A stretch of 64,000 nucleotides of DNA from Rubrivivax sp. (lineage in GTDB: Bacteria > Pseudomonadota > Gammaproteobacteria > Burkholderiales > Burkholderiaceae_C): positions 248,001 to 312,000 of the forward strand of contig JAIXSE010000025.1 of the NCBI GenBank assembly GCA_027484825.1. Reading direction: 5' to 3'. The notes under the pieces were generated by a model, which worked only from the letters and a program-made list of their open reading frames with translations, was not told the origin of the DNA and searched no databases. Below are positions 17,594-26,380 of this stretch, in pieces (position 1 is the first letter of the stretch; each line of letters begins with the position of its first letter). Made by a program: the position numbers and the translations under genes.

Positions 17594-18499
17594 ATGCCAG
17601 GGCTCTTGTCCAGAACGGCACGGTGCGCGACAAACATCCTCCACCGGGAGCGGAGCTTGACCAGTCACCCCTGCAAAGTCGCCATTGGCGCCCTCATGGC
17701 CACTTTGAGCCTGGGCGCTCAAGCCCAGCAACTCGATCTCAATGTTTCAGCCACTCTGACCAGCGCCACGGACTACGTGAGTTGCAATTGGGAGACGCCG
17801 GAGTGCGTGCCCTCTACCTCCAACGTAGCATTCACGCCGCTGCCGTGGAGCCAGTTTCTGTCCGTGGACCTCAGCGTCGGTGGGAGCTCAGACCTCTTCA
17901 CATTCGACTTCACCGGAGGTGACCTGTGGCGTTACCAAGGCACGCTGCAGACCTTGGCCTCACAGCCGCTGAGCAGTGCGACCGCTCTCACGACGGTCCT
18001 GGGCATGCTCAAACCGTTCGGAATCACGGCACCGGCGGACGCAGTGGTCAGTGGCACCGTCGGCGCGACCGTGGATCGGGGTATTTGGTGGTCAGGCCCT
18101 GACAGTTCAGGCCAAGCCTACCGGCAGCTCACGGTTCAACAGAACCTGAGCTGGATGCAAGGCGACACCCAGCATTGGGCATCGCTCTTGATCTCCCGCT
18201 CGGAACAGGTGACGGGAGCCCCACTGAACCAGGATCAGCCCATGTCTGCCCAGTCGTTCATGGGCTTGCTGCGGGACGACTTTTGGTGTGCCACCTGCAC
18301 GAACGTGGTCAACTTGCAGTGGGAAACCACCAACGGGGCCATCTCGCACAGCCTTCAATACTCAGGCGTGATCAACCAGTTCTCGGCCAGTGCCGTCCCG
18401 GAGCCGGCTTCCTACGCCATGATGGCTGCGGGTCTGGGCCTCCTGGGCTTGTGCATCCGGCGCAGGTCTCCGTCCCAGGCGGTGATGCCGGGCCGCTGA
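17594..18499 (+). CDS. PEP-CTERM sorting-domain protein (1)
   Basis: Length is 301 residues from ATG 17594. A hydrophobic signal segment (KVAIGALMATLSLGAQA) precedes a Ser/Thr-rich extracellular domain with no recognised fold. The C-terminus is a PEP-CTERM signal: VPEP, a hydrophobic span (SYAMMAAGLGLLGLCI), then RRR. Such proteins are cut and anchored or released by exosortase and are often found with extracellular polysaccharide. A TTG at 17657, six bases after GGGAG, would give a neater signal peptide of about 24 residues, so the true start may be there. Two cysteine pairs (CNWETPEC, CATC) suggest disulfides. Confidence 0.85.
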   Translation: MPGLLSRTARCATNILHRERSLTSHPCKVAIGALMATLSLGAQAQQLDLNVSATLTSATDYVSCNWETPECVPSTSNVAFTPLPWSQFLSVDLSVGGSSDLFTFDFTGGDLWRYQGTLQTLASQPLSSATALTTVLGMLKPFGITAPADAVVSGTVGATVDRGIWWSGPDSSGQAYRQLTVQQNLSWMQGDTQHWASLLISRSEQVTGAPLNQDQPMSAQSFMGLLRDDFWCATCTNVVNLQWETTNGAISHSLQYSGVINQFSASAVPEPASYAMMAAGLGLLGLCIRRRSPSQAVMPGR

Positions 18500-18535
18500 T
18501 CCGCCCAGCTGTTCCGCAACCCGCGCGTCGGGCGT

Positions 18536-18553
18536 CCTGATCGCGAGATCAGG
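18536..18553. other. Hairpin with GCGA loop between convergent genes
   Basis: CCTGATC-GCGA-GATCAGG is a perfect 7-bp stem with a GNRA-type loop, 37 bases after the PEP-CTERM stop. It lacks a T run. It is a possible weak terminator or 3'-end stabiliser. Confidence 0.4.
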
Positions 18554-18591
18554 GGTCTACTTGGAGGCGGACGGGCCCGGCCACGGGCCTG

Positions 18592-19179
18592 TCAGTTTTC
18601 TCTGGAGCGCGGCACCGAGAACGTCGCCAGAATCCGCGGCTGCCCCTGTCCATCCGCCCCCACCGCCAGGCCTTCCCCGGAAGCGGTATCTCCGCTGACC
18701 AGCGCGGACTGCACAAACATGTGGGTGACCCACACCTCGAATTGTCCGGGACGCTGACCCGCCTGCTGCACCGCCTGCCGCAACTGCGTCATCGCCTTCG
18801 CATTGACCTGCTCCGAGGCCCCTTGCGGGGACCCCAGCGCGGCCCAGCGTTCCGCCGAACCGAAGGCCAACTCGGCCGTGTCGACACATCGGCACCACGG
18901 ACTGCTGCGCACCCGTGACGGGGTCAATTGCTGCGACTTCAGATAAGCCCCCAGCTGCCGCGCCTGCGCCCGCCCCTCTTCGCTGAGGTTGCGCTGCGTG
19001 CTGCAGTCGCCGAGCCGGAATCCAGGCGGATCGAAGGTGCCCGGCGCCCGCGCATGACGCAGCACGAGTACCACGCCGCCCCGGCGCAGCCAGGAGATCG
19101 CATCCTCCTCCGCCCCCCAGGCGCGCGGAAGGCTCAGCGGCAGGCTCAGCAGCCCCAGACAGGCGGATCGACGGTCCAT
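18592..19179 (-). CDS. Exported histidine phosphatase family protein
   Basis: This is a 195-residue protein. A signal peptide is likely (residues 1-22, ACLGLLSLPLSLPRAWGA). The catalytic motif is LRHARAP near residue 39, with RHA in place of the usual RHG. RSSPWCRCVDTA supplies the second arginine, and WVTHM near 158 the second histidine. The fold forms a phospho-histidine intermediate; the substrate is unknown, but an exported place suggests a periplasmic phosphoester. AAGGAG eight bases before ATG 19179 fixes the start. It is tail-to-tail with PEP-CTERM protein 1. Confidence 0.85.
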   Translation of the reverse strand: MDRRSACLGLLSLPLSLPRAWGAEEDAISWLRRGGVVLVLRHARAPGTFDPPGFRLGDCSTQRNLSEEGRAQARQLGAYLKSQQLTPSRVRSSPWCRCVDTAELAFGSAERWAALGSPQGASEQVNAKAMTQLRQAVQQAGQRPGQFEVWVTHMFVQSALVSGDTASGEGLAVGADGQGQPRILATFSVPRSREN

Positions 19180-19321
19180 GCAGCACTCCTTGGGATCGAC
19201 AGGCTTTCGACGACAACGGCGCCGGATGATGCCGGTTTTGCCCGACCCTGATCTCTGCCGGGACTTCACGCTCCTACAAAGGTCCGCAAGATCCAGTGAC
19301 TCGAAAGCAGCGGCTTCCCGC

Positions 19322-20230
19322 TCAATGGGCCGCGCCAGCCTCCTGGCCGATCCCGTTGAGCGCCACCACCGCCTCCGGCGGCAGCACCAGTTGCGCCGCC
19401 TTCATGTTCTCGCGCAGGTGCGCCACTGAACTCGTGCCCGGAATCAGCAGCAGGTTCTCGGAGCGCTGCAGCAGCCAGGCCAGGGCCACCTGCATCGGCG
19501 TGGCATTCAATTGCCGCGCCACCTCCCCCAGCGTGTCCGATTGCAGCGGGGTGAATCCGCCCAGCGGAAAGAACGGCACGAACGGAATGCCCTCCCGGGC
19601 CAACAGGTCCACCAGATCGTCGTCCGCACGCCGGGCCATGTTGTAGAGGTTCTGCACGCACACGATCGGAACCAGACGCCGACCCTCCTCCACCTGACGA
19701 CGGGTGACATTGCTCAGCCCGATGTGGCGCACCAGACCTTCCTGGCGCAGCTCGGCCAGCGCCGTCAGCGGCTCCTCCAGCGACCCCTCCGCCGGCCCAT
19801 GCACGTCCAGCATGCTGCGCAGGTTCACCACGTCCAGCACGTCCAGGCCCAGGTTGCACAGGTTGTCGGTCACCGCCTGTCGCAGCTCGGCGCGAGAGAA
19901 GGCGGGCAGCCAGCCGCCCTTGTCATCCCGGCGGGCGCCCACCTTGGTCACCAGCGTCAGCCCATCGCGATAGGGATGCAGCGCCTCCTTGATGATCTGG
20001 TTGGTGATGTGCGGGCCATAAAAATCGCTGGTGTCGATGTGGTTGACGCCCAGCTCGACGGCTTCGCGCAGCACGGCCACGGCGGCGGCGCGGTCCTTCG
20101 GCGGACCGAAGACACCGGGGCCAGCGAGTTGCATCGCGCCATAACCCAGGCGTTGAATCGAGCGCTCAGCCAGGGGGTAGGTCAGGGCATGAGCCGGGGC
20201 GTCAGTCAGGGTGGAAGTGAGGGCGGTCAT
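19322..20230 (-). CDS. Aldo/keto reductase
   Basis: This 302-residue TIM-barrel oxidoreductase contains the family motifs GVNHIDTSDFYGP (catalytic Asp and Tyr), LVTKVGARRDD (Lys), RHIGLSNV, VQNLYNMA and LIPGTSSVAHLREN (NADPH binding). It resembles the E. coli YdbC group, NADPH-dependent reductases of aldehydes or pyridoxal. GGAG is eight bases before ATG 20230. It is divergent from a LysR gene 92 bp away, presumably its regulator. Confidence 0.93.
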   Translation of the reverse strand: MTALTSTLTDAPAHALTYPLAERSIQRLGYGAMQLAGPGVFGPPKDRAAAVAVLREAVELGVNHIDTSDFYGPHITNQIIKEALHPYRDGLTLVTKVGARRDDKGGWLPAFSRAELRQAVTDNLCNLGLDVLDVVNLRSMLDVHGPAEGSLEEPLTALAELRQEGLVRHIGLSNVTRRQVEEGRRLVPIVCVQNLYNMARRADDDLVDLLAREGIPFVPFFPLGGFTPLQSDTLGEVARQLNATPMQVALAWLLQRSENLLLIPGTSSVAHLRENMKAAQLVLPPEAVVALNGIGQEAGAAH

Positions 20231-20273
20231 CAAGTTCTCCGGTTGATGCAATGGACTGTAGGCAGCGACGACC

Positions 20274-20292
20274 TGCGCGATAAGATGGCGCA
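20274..20292. promoter_or_regulatory. Candidate LysR box between aldo/keto reductase and LysR gene
   Basis: TGCGC-9-GCGCA is an interrupted palindrome in the short divergent interval, placed where LysR regulators usually bind. The arms are perfect but only 5 bp. Confidence 0.35.
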
Positions 20293-20322
20293 ATCAGGAC
20301 GGGCTGTACGGCTGGACGAACA

Positions 20323-21273
20323 ATGACGGACTTGACCGAACTTCAGGCCCTGCTCGCGGTGGTGCGGGCTGGCGGCTTCCGGGAGGCCGCACGGGCCAGC
20401 GGCGGCGGTGCCTCCAGCCTCAGCGACGCGGTCCGCCGCCTGGAAAAGCGCCTGGGCGTGCGCCTCCTCAACCGCAGCACCCGCAGCGTCGCCCCGACCG
20501 AAGCCGGTCAGCGCCTGCTGGAGCGGCTCGCCCCGGCGCTGGATGAGGTCGAGGCCTCACTGGATGTGGTCAACAGCTTTCGGGACCGGCCCGCCGGCAC
20601 GCTGCGCCTGAATGTGCCGGTGGCCGCAGTGCGGCTGGTGCTGCCGCAGATCGTGCCCGCATTCCTCGCGGCCTATCCGGACATCCGGCTGGAAGTGGTG
20701 GCGGAAGAGAGCCTGGTGGACATGCTGGCGGCGGGCTGCGACGCCGGCATCCGTTATGAAGAGCGGCTGGAAAAAGACATGATCGCGGTGCCGATCGGAC
20801 CGCGTGTGCAGCGCTACGCCACCGCAGCCTCACCGGCCTATCTCCAACGCCACGGTCGCCCGGAGCATCCGCGTGAGCTGTTGCAGCATGCCTGCCTGCG
20901 GGGGCGCTTCGCGAGCGGTCACATGCCGCTGATGGAATTCGAGCGGGATGGCGAGGTCATCCTGCTGGATCCACCCGGACCGCTGGTGGTGCGCATCGGC
21001 GAAGGCGTGCAGCTGGCCGTGGAAGCAGCGGTCGCCGGCACCGGCATCCTCCAGCTGTTCGACGGCTGGCTGCAGCCCTACTTCGACAACGGCTCGCTCG
21101 AACCGGTGCTCACTCCCTGGTGGCGCGCCTTCAGCGGCCCCTTCCTCTACTATCCCAGCCGTTCGTTCATGCCCGCGCCGCTGCGCGCCTTCGTGGACTT
21201 CATCAAGGCGGCACCGGCATCTGAGCCACCGATGGCGCCACCGACGGTGACGCTTGCCGAGCGGCCGGCATAG
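20323..21273 (+). CDS. LysR-family regulator, divergent from aldo/keto reductase
   Basis: This is a 316-residue protein. Residues 4-62 are the helix-turn-helix (GGFREAARASGGGASSLSDAV), followed by RLLNRSTRSVAPTEAG, the typical linker of the YafC/DsdC-like LysR group. The effector domain has LNVPVAAVRLVLP, CDAGIRYEE and VAGTGILQLFD. The last 25 residues are Ala/Pro/Glu-rich. The gene pair resembles common LysR/AKR pairs, with the reductase as probable target. Confidence 0.93.
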   Translation: MTDLTELQALLAVVRAGGFREAARASGGGASSLSDAVRRLEKRLGVRLLNRSTRSVAPTEAGQRLLERLAPALDEVEASLDVVNSFRDRPAGTLRLNVPVAAVRLVLPQIVPAFLAAYPDIRLEVVAEESLVDMLAAGCDAGIRYEERLEKDMIAVPIGPRVQRYATAASPAYLQRHGRPEHPRELLQHACLRGRFASGHMPLMEFERDGEVILLDPPGPLVVRIGEGVQLAVEAAVAGTGILQLFDGWLQPYFDNGSLEPVLTPWWRAFSGPFLYYPSRSFMPAPLRAFVDFIKAAPASEPPMAPPTVTLAERPA

Positions 21274-21290
21274 CCATCTGCCGCCCCCCT

Positions 21291-21340
21291 CACCGCTTCT
21301 CACCGCTTCTCACCGCTGCTCACCGCTGCTCACCGCCCGT
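21291..21340 (+). repeat. Five tandem 10-bp repeats
   Basis: CACCGCTTCT is repeated twice, CACCGCTGCT twice, then CACCGCCCGT. The array sits between the LysR stop and the GNAT start. It is a simple-sequence expansion that could vary in copy number; no promoter role is evident. Confidence 0.8.
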
Positions 21341-21367
21341 CCCTCCCCACCCGCGTGCCCGCTTGTC

Positions 21368-21904
21368 ATGACCCGCTCGCCCACTCTGCGCCTGGCCTCG
21401 TCAGACGATGCCGCCTGCCTGTCCGCCCTGGCCATCCAGGTCTATCTGGACACCTATGCCACGCATGGCGTGAGCCCGGGCCTGGCGCATGAAGCACTGA
21501 GCCTTCTCTCCGCCACCGCCTTTGCCGAGCGCGCGCAGCAAGCCCACCGGCCGCTGATGCTGGCCGCGCTGGGCGACGGCCTGATCGGCTTTGCCGAGCT
21601 GGATCTCACTGCCGGCCCGGCCCCGGGCACGGCGCAGGAGGGCGCGGAACTCGTGCGGCTGTACGTGCAGCCGGCCTTCCAGCGTTCGGGGGTGGGCAGT
21701 CAGTTGATCGGTGCGGCTGAATCGCTTGCCACAGCCGCAGGCTGCCCGTCCTTGTGGCTGACCGCCTGGGACGGCAATCACCGCGCGTTGAGCTTTTATG
21801 CCCAGCGCGGCTACGCCGATCTGGGGGAGACTGTTCACTGGATCGACGGCCGACCCATTGGCAATCGGGTGCTCGCTCGCCCGCTAGACGCCCACGCGCC
21901 ATAG
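21368..21904 (+). CDS. GNAT-family N-acetyltransferase
   Basis: This is a 178-residue protein. Acetyl-CoA binding motif A is seen as ELVRLYVQPAFQRSGVGSQLI (V/I-x-P-x-x-Q-x-x-G-x-G), followed by LWLTAWDGNHRALSFYAQRGY (motif B and the terminal Tyr). This layout matches the RimI/YjaB-like branch that acetylates small amines or N-termini; substrate unknown. ATG 21368 is the family start; the frame stays open upstream through the tandem repeats. The stop overlaps the convergent PEP-CTERM gene by 21 bases. Confidence 0.88.
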   Translation: MTRSPTLRLASSDDAACLSALAIQVYLDTYATHGVSPGLAHEALSLLSATAFAERAQQAHRPLMLAALGDGLIGFAELDLTAGPAPGTAQEGAELVRLYVQPAFQRSGVGSQLIGAAESLATAAGCPSLWLTAWDGNHRALSFYAQRGYADLGETVHWIDGRPIGNRVLARPLDAHAP

Positions 21905-22594
21905 GCTCAGCGCCGCAGTGCCCCGACGCGCCCACCGAGCCGCTCCTGCCACGCCCAAAATCCCGATCAGCATCAGCACATAGGTGCGCGGTTCAGGCAC
22001 CAGCGCCACAGTCCAGACGCCGCCAAGGCTGCCCGGCGCGCTGCTGTAGCTGCCTGCATTGCTGTAGTACGACGGTGCAACGCGGAACACGCTGCCGCCC
22101 TGCTGGGTGGAGGCCATCTGGAAACTCTCCGAGAAGCCGGTGACGAGGAAGTCCCGGCTCAGAAAGATGTCCCAGGTGGTGGGCAGGCCATTGGCGTCCA
22201 GGGCACCGATGCTGAAGCGGCTGTCGTTGGTGTAGCAGCCGCCAGGAATCTGACAACCATCGGGCACCAGCGGCCAGGTCAGCGAGATGAGATTGGCAGG
22301 CCCGCCGCCCCAGACGGTCATCTTGTAGCCCACGATGTCCGCGGTGGTGGCGGGGCCGGTCAACGGCGTCCAGGTATAGAACTCGATGCGCAGTTGCCCA
22401 GGCACATTCCATTCATTCTGGCCCGGAGCCCGGTCGGCAAACGACTGGATGTTGAAGGCCGTTGACAGGTAGGTGTATTGGTACCAGTCGGCACGCGCCG
22501 GACGCCCCACGGCCAGCAATCCCAGCGCCAGCAGCACAAGGGCCAGCACACGCAGCCGTGCATGCGTCCATGAACGCAGATCGTCGAAGCTCAT
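21884..22594 (-). CDS. PEP-CTERM sorting-domain protein (2)
   Basis: This is a 236-residue exported protein. Signal peptide: residues about 13-42 (LRVLALVLLALGLLAVG, then ARA). The mature domain is rich in Trp, Tyr, Gly and Ser with one CQIPGGC pair. C-terminal sorting signal: VPEP, then YVLMLIGILGVAGAA, then RWARR. Unusually, 12 more residues follow the basic cluster. GGGAG ten bases before ATG 22594 supports the start. The 3' end overlaps the GNAT gene by 21 bases. Function of the mature domain is unknown. Confidence 0.87.
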   Translation of the reverse strand: MSFDDLRSWTHARLRVLALVLLALGLLAVGRPARADWYQYTYLSTAFNIQSFADRAPGQNEWNVPGQLRIEFYTWTPLTGPATTADIVGYKMTVWGGGPANLISLTWPLVPDGCQIPGGCYTNDSRFSIGALDANGLPTTWDIFLSRDFLVTGFSESFQMASTQQGGSVFRVAPSYYSNAGSYSSAPGSLGGVWTVALVPEPRTYVLMLIGILGVAGAARWARRGTAALSLWRVGV

Positions 22595-22929
22595 GATCTC
22601 TCTCCCTGATGCGCTGCCGCCGTTGCGGTCTTGCAGCGGCCCTGAAGGCGTTGGCAACATTAGTGAGACGACGGCGACGAATCCAGCGAGAGCCGCGATG
22701 GATTCGAGTGACATGTCTTGCCGAATCGGGCACGCCGTTTGGCCGGCAGCGACAAAGCGCCCGCGCAACGCGCTCGCTTGTCTTCAGGTCTGGCTGGTTC
22801 GGTGCGTTGCTGCGGGCATAGCGGGGTCCCTCGACCAGTCTGTGTCAACTCGTGAGCCTGGCACTGCCGTGACCCGCGCAGCAGGGATACTGCATCGCTC
22901 CCTCCCTCGCTGGCGCCCGTACGCCGTAT
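22595..22929. other. Divergent intergenic region, no gene seen
   Basis: These 335 bases lie between PEP-CTERM protein 2 and the hybrid kinase. Frames present here lack ribosome sites and domains. No sigma-54 element, strong promoter or riboswitch was recognised. Confidence 0.45.
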
Positions 22930-24771
22930 GTGCCGATGACCGCTCCCACTTCCCGCGCAGACCTGATGCCGCTGATCGGGCAACGCGCCTCCGCCGAGAT
23001 CGCGGCCCTGGTCATCCCACCGGTGGTCGTGGCGGCGGTGCCTGGCCATGCATCGAGCCGCTGGGCCTGGCTGTGGGCTGGCAGCTACCTGGTGGCGGCA
23101 ATCCTTCTGATCGCGGCCCGGCGTCTGTTCCGCCGGGACCATGCGCAGATGTCGGCGCTGGCCTTCCAGACCCGATGGGCTCCTCGCATGGAAGGATTCG
23201 CCCTGGGCTTCGGCATCCTGTGGGGCGCCCTGCCCTGGCTCAGCGTGCCGACCCACTCCTTCGAATATGCGCTGCTGCTCTATCTGATGCTGGCCGGCAC
23301 CACCGCCTCCACCGTGTCGTACGCGGCGGCGGATCTGCGGGTCTTCCTTCGATATCTGCTGCCCGCCTGGGGCCTGGCCGTGCTGGGCGTGCCCCTGGCC
23401 TTTCCGGCCCACTGGCACACAGTACTTCCGCTGTGCCTGCTCTACCCATGGCTGGTGTGGCGGCATGCGCGCACCTCGAATGGCTTCCTGGTGGAGCAGT
23501 CGCAGCTCAAGCACCGCAGCGAAGCACTGGCACGCGCCCACCGCGAAGCGCGTGATGCCGCCGCGGCCGCCTCGCGTGAGAAGAGCCTGTTCCTCGCCAC
23601 CGCCAGCCATGATCTGCGCCAGCCGCTGTATGCCCTGACCCTCACCGCACAGGCCGCGGTGCAGCGCAACCGGGACCCGGCGCTCGCCCCGCTGCTGCTG
23701 GACATCAGCCAGGCCGCCGGCCATGTCAGCGACCTGCTCAATGCGCTGCTGGACGTCTCCGCCCTGGACAGCCGCAACGAGCAGCTGCCGCTGCAATCGC
23801 TGGCCCTGACGCCACTGCTGTGCGAGCTGCATGAACGCTTCCAGCCGGAAGCGGTGGCGCGCGGACTGGACTGGCGTCTGCGCAGTCCGGAGACACCGGC
23901 CTGGGTGATGGCCGACCCCATCCTGCTGCGCCGCGCACTCTCCAACCTACTGCACAACGCGCTGCGCTACACGCCGCGCGGAGGCGTGCTGCTGGCGGTG
24001 CGTCCGCGCGCGGCGGGCTGGGCGATCGAGGTCTGGGACACCGGCGTGGGCATGGCCCAGTCGGAGCAGCAACGGCTGTTCGCCGCGTTCGAACGCGCCG
24101 ACGATGCCGCACGGCATTCGTCCGACGGTCACGGCCTCGGGCTGTCGGTGGTGCGGGACTGTGTGCACCGGCTGGGCGCCACGATTGAATGGCAATCGCG
24201 CGTGGACGTGGGCTCACGCTTTCGGATCACGCTCGCCGCCGCCTCAGCGGCCGCCCCACCGGCGCGGCGGACCGACACCCCTTCCTTCGATGCGCAAGCT
24301 CCCCTGCGCGGCCAGGTGCTGGTGGTGGAGGACGACCCCGGCGTGACCCAGGGTCTGCGGCATCTGATGAGGGACTGGGGGCTGGACTGCCGCTTCGCCG
24401 CCGACGCGGTGCAGGCCTACCGCGCGCTGTCCGAAGGCTTCGAGCCGGTGGTGGTGATGAGCGACCTGCGTTTGCGCGGGGACGTCAGCGGCTATGACCT
24501 GCTGCAGGCGCTGCTGGTGCGGCACCCGCAGGCGCGCGGGCTGATCGTCACCGGTGAGCTCGACCATCCGGACCTGGCCCGGGCGGATGAGGACGGCTTT
24601 CTGGTGCTGCGCAAACCGGTCGCCGCCGACGCGCTGCATCAGGTGCTGGCCGGTCTGCTGGGGTACGGACCGCTGCGGCCCGAGCTCACTCCTGCCCAGG
24701 AGGGGACTGCTGCGCCCCCGGTCCGTCCTGCGCCGCCCGTTGCCGAAGAGAAGGCACATCGCCCAGCTTGA
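22930..24771 (+). CDS. Hybrid sensor histidine kinase/response regulator
   Basis: This is a 613-residue inner-membrane protein. Residues about 20-190 hold six hydrophobic segments and no large periplasmic loop. Residues 217-280 are the dimerisation helix pair with ATASHDLRQPLYAL, phosphoacceptor His 227. The ATPase domain (310-430) has NLLHNALRYTP (N box), VWDTGVGM (G1) and SDGHGLGLSVV (G2). Residues 465-585 form a receiver domain: VVEDDPG, phosphoacceptor Asp 512 in MSDLRL, and the conserved Lys in LRKPV. There is no DNA-binding output, so a partner regulator elsewhere is needed. Start is GTG 22930 or ATG 22936. The last 86 bases overlap the fluoride antiporter gene tail to tail. Confidence 0.93.
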   Translation: MPMTAPTSRADLMPLIGQRASAEIAALVIPPVVVAAVPGHASSRWAWLWAGSYLVAAILLIAARRLFRRDHAQMSALAFQTRWAPRMEGFALGFGILWGALPWLSVPTHSFEYALLLYLMLAGTTASTVSYAAADLRVFLRYLLPAWGLAVLGVPLAFPAHWHTVLPLCLLYPWLVWRHARTSNGFLVEQSQLKHRSEALARAHREARDAAAAASREKSLFLATASHDLRQPLYALTLTAQAAVQRNRDPALAPLLLDISQAAGHVSDLLNALLDVSALDSRNEQLPLQSLALTPLLCELHERFQPEAVARGLDWRLRSPETPAWVMADPILLRRALSNLLHNALRYTPRGGVLLAVRPRAAGWAIEVWDTGVGMAQSEQQRLFAAFERADDAARHSSDGHGLGLSVVRDCVHRLGATIEWQSRVDVGSRFRITLAAASAAAPPARRTDTPSFDAQAPLRGQVLVVEDDPGVTQGLRHLMRDWGLDCRFAADAVQAYRALSEGFEPVVVMSDLRLRGDVSGYDLLQALLVRHPQARGLIVTGELDHPDLARADEDGFLVLRKPVAADALHQVLAGLLGYGPLRPELTPAQEGTAAPPVRPAPPVAEEKAHRPA

Positions 24772-26011
24772 CGCCCGACGGCAACTCGGGATGCTTGGCC
24801 CGCCCGACCCGCTGCGACTTGTAGATGCCGGTATGCCCGGAGCACAGATAGCTCACGCCGCAGGCCACCGCGGCATACACGCCGATCTCGGCGCCAAAGA
24901 GCTCCATCGCCATCAGGGTGCAGGCCATCGGCGTGTTGGACGCCCCGGCGAACACCGCCACGAAGCCCAGCCCGGCCAGCATCGGGAACGGCAGCTGCAG
25001 CAGCGGCGCCAGCGCGTTGCCCAGCGTGGCGCCGATGAAGAACAGCGGCGTCACCTCGCCCCCCTTGAACCCGCTCGCCAGGGACCCGACCGTCAGGCCC
25101 AGCTTGGCGGCGAAGTCGGTCGCGGGCAGCGGCTGCTGGAAGGCCTCTTGGATGACGGGAATCCCCAGCCCTGCATAGCGCCACGCGTCCAGGCCCCACA
25201 GGATCAGCGCCAGCACCAGCCCGCCCAGCAGCGGACGCAGTGGTGCGTAGGCAATGCGCTGCTTCATGAAGGCCTGGCCGGCGTGGGTTGCGGTGGCAAA
25301 CACCATCGCCACCAGCCCGAACAGCATGCCTGCCAGCACGACCGCCAGGAGCGGCCAGGCCGAGATGGGCGGCAAGGCGCCGACGGCATAGTGGGTGTGA
25401 TGGGCGCCCCAGGCGCTCGTCACCTGGTCCGCCAGGACCGCAGCCACCAGGCAGGGCCACAAGGCGTCATAGCGCAGACTGCCGATGACCAGCACTTCCA
25501 GGCCGAACACCGCGCCCGCCAGCGGCGTGCCAAACACGGATGCGAAGCCGGCGCTGATGCCGGCCATCAGCATGAGGCGGCGGTCCTCGTCGCGCAGTTT
25601 GAAGCGGTCGGTGAGCTGGTCGGCGAGCGCGCCGCCCATCTGCACAGCCGTGCCCTCACGCCCCACGGACGCGCCAAAGAGATGCGACACCACCGTGGCG
25701 CCCAGGATCAGCGGCGCCATGCGCAGCGGCACCACCCGCTTGGGATCGTGGATCTCGTCGATCAGCAGGTTGTTGCCCGCCTCCACCTCCCGGCCCAGCT
25801 TCAGGTAGATCCACCCGACGCAGAACCCGGCCACAGGCAGGCCCCAGACGAGCCAGCGATGAGCTTCGCGCGTGCGGGTGGCCCAGTCCAGGGCGAAGAG
25901 GAAGAAGGCGGATGCCGTGCCCGCCAGAGCGGCGACCAGGCTGGCCAGCACCAGCCAGCGCAGCAACGACGGGATGAGATGGACATGCTCAAGATGGCGC
26001 AGGCGTTTCAT
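24686..26011 (-). CDS. eriCF: CLC-F type fluoride/proton antiporter
   Basis: This is a 441-residue CLC membrane protein. Two positions mark the fluoride-selective CLC-F branch. The selectivity segment is GNNLLI (residues 79-84) instead of the chloride-type GSGIP. The gating-glutamate motif is GREGTAVQ (Glu 119) rather than GREGP. GFKGGEVTPLFFIGATLGN and GASNTPMACTLMAMELFG complete the pore helices. It expels F- in exchange for protons. A fluoride riboswitch 112-175 bases upstream supports this independently. A start farther upstream would lie inside the riboswitch, so ATG 26011 is used; its ribosome site is weak. The C-terminal 28 codons overlap the hybrid kinase gene. Confidence 0.93.
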   Translation of the reverse strand: MKRLRHLEHVHLIPSLLRWLVLASLVAALAGTASAFFLFALDWATRTREAHRWLVWGLPVAGFCVGWIYLKLGREVEAGNNLLIDEIHDPKRVVPLRMAPLILGATVVSHLFGASVGREGTAVQMGGALADQLTDRFKLRDEDRRLMLMAGISAGFASVFGTPLAGAVFGLEVLVIGSLRYDALWPCLVAAVLADQVTSAWGAHHTHYAVGALPPISAWPLLAVVLAGMLFGLVAMVFATATHAGQAFMKQRIAYAPLRPLLGGLVLALILWGLDAWRYAGLGIPVIQEAFQQPLPATDFAAKLGLTVGSLASGFKGGEVTPLFFIGATLGNALAPLLQLPFPMLAGLGFVAVFAGASNTPMACTLMAMELFGAEIGVYAAVACGVSYLCSGHTGIYKSQRVGRAKHPELPSGVKLGDVPSLRQRAAQDGPGAQQSPPGQE

Positions 26012-26122
26012 CAAGGACCCAGCGGTAGCAGCACGGCCCTCAAGGCCGCACCCGGAATGCAAAGGACGACTGGTTGATGAGGCCCGGGCGAACACCCACA
26101 TGGCCCCGGTCTCCCAGGACGA

Positions 26123-26186
26123 TGTAGGCATCATCAGCGTCACAACAGAAGGTCGTGAGGCGGTTCGCGGAGGAATGCCATCTCCG
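26123..26186 (-). promoter_or_regulatory. Fluoride riboswitch (crcB motif)
   Basis: On the minus strand the aptamer reads CGGAGATGGCATTCCTCCG, then AACCGCC, a variable hairpin, and CTGATGATGCCTAC. These are the conserved blocks of the crcB/fluoride riboswitch. The GGAG/CTCC helix is present. GGCAT in the first loop can form the pseudoknot with ATGCC at the 3' end. TCACGAC/GTTGTGA forms the variable stem with one G-U pair. It lies in the leader of the CLC-F gene, switching it on when F- binds. The following 112 bases (with a CGGCC/GGCCG hairpin at 26034-26048) are the likely expression platform; the mechanism is not evident. Confidence 0.9.
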
Positions 26187-26380
26187 TTCCGGCGATTCTA
26201 GCCACGGCCCGGCAGGAACGCATGCCGCGCCAAACCCGGCCCCCTGCGGAGAATTCACGCATCCGGATCGTGACGCTGTGCCAAAAAGCCCCCGATCCAG
26301 GGGCCAGCCGCGGGAATGGCGTCTGTGCGGGCAAGGGACAATTGTGGTTTCACGGTTTTCCCCAGTACAAGGTCCGCCCG

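Noticed and set aside
21291-21340. Five regular repeats considered as CRISPR
   Set aside because: Unit is only 10 bp with no spacers, and no cas genes are near; it is a simple tandem repeat.
26012-26143. Upstream GTG start for the fluoride antiporter
   Set aside because: It lies inside the riboswitch aptamer's 3' block; the added residues have no homology.
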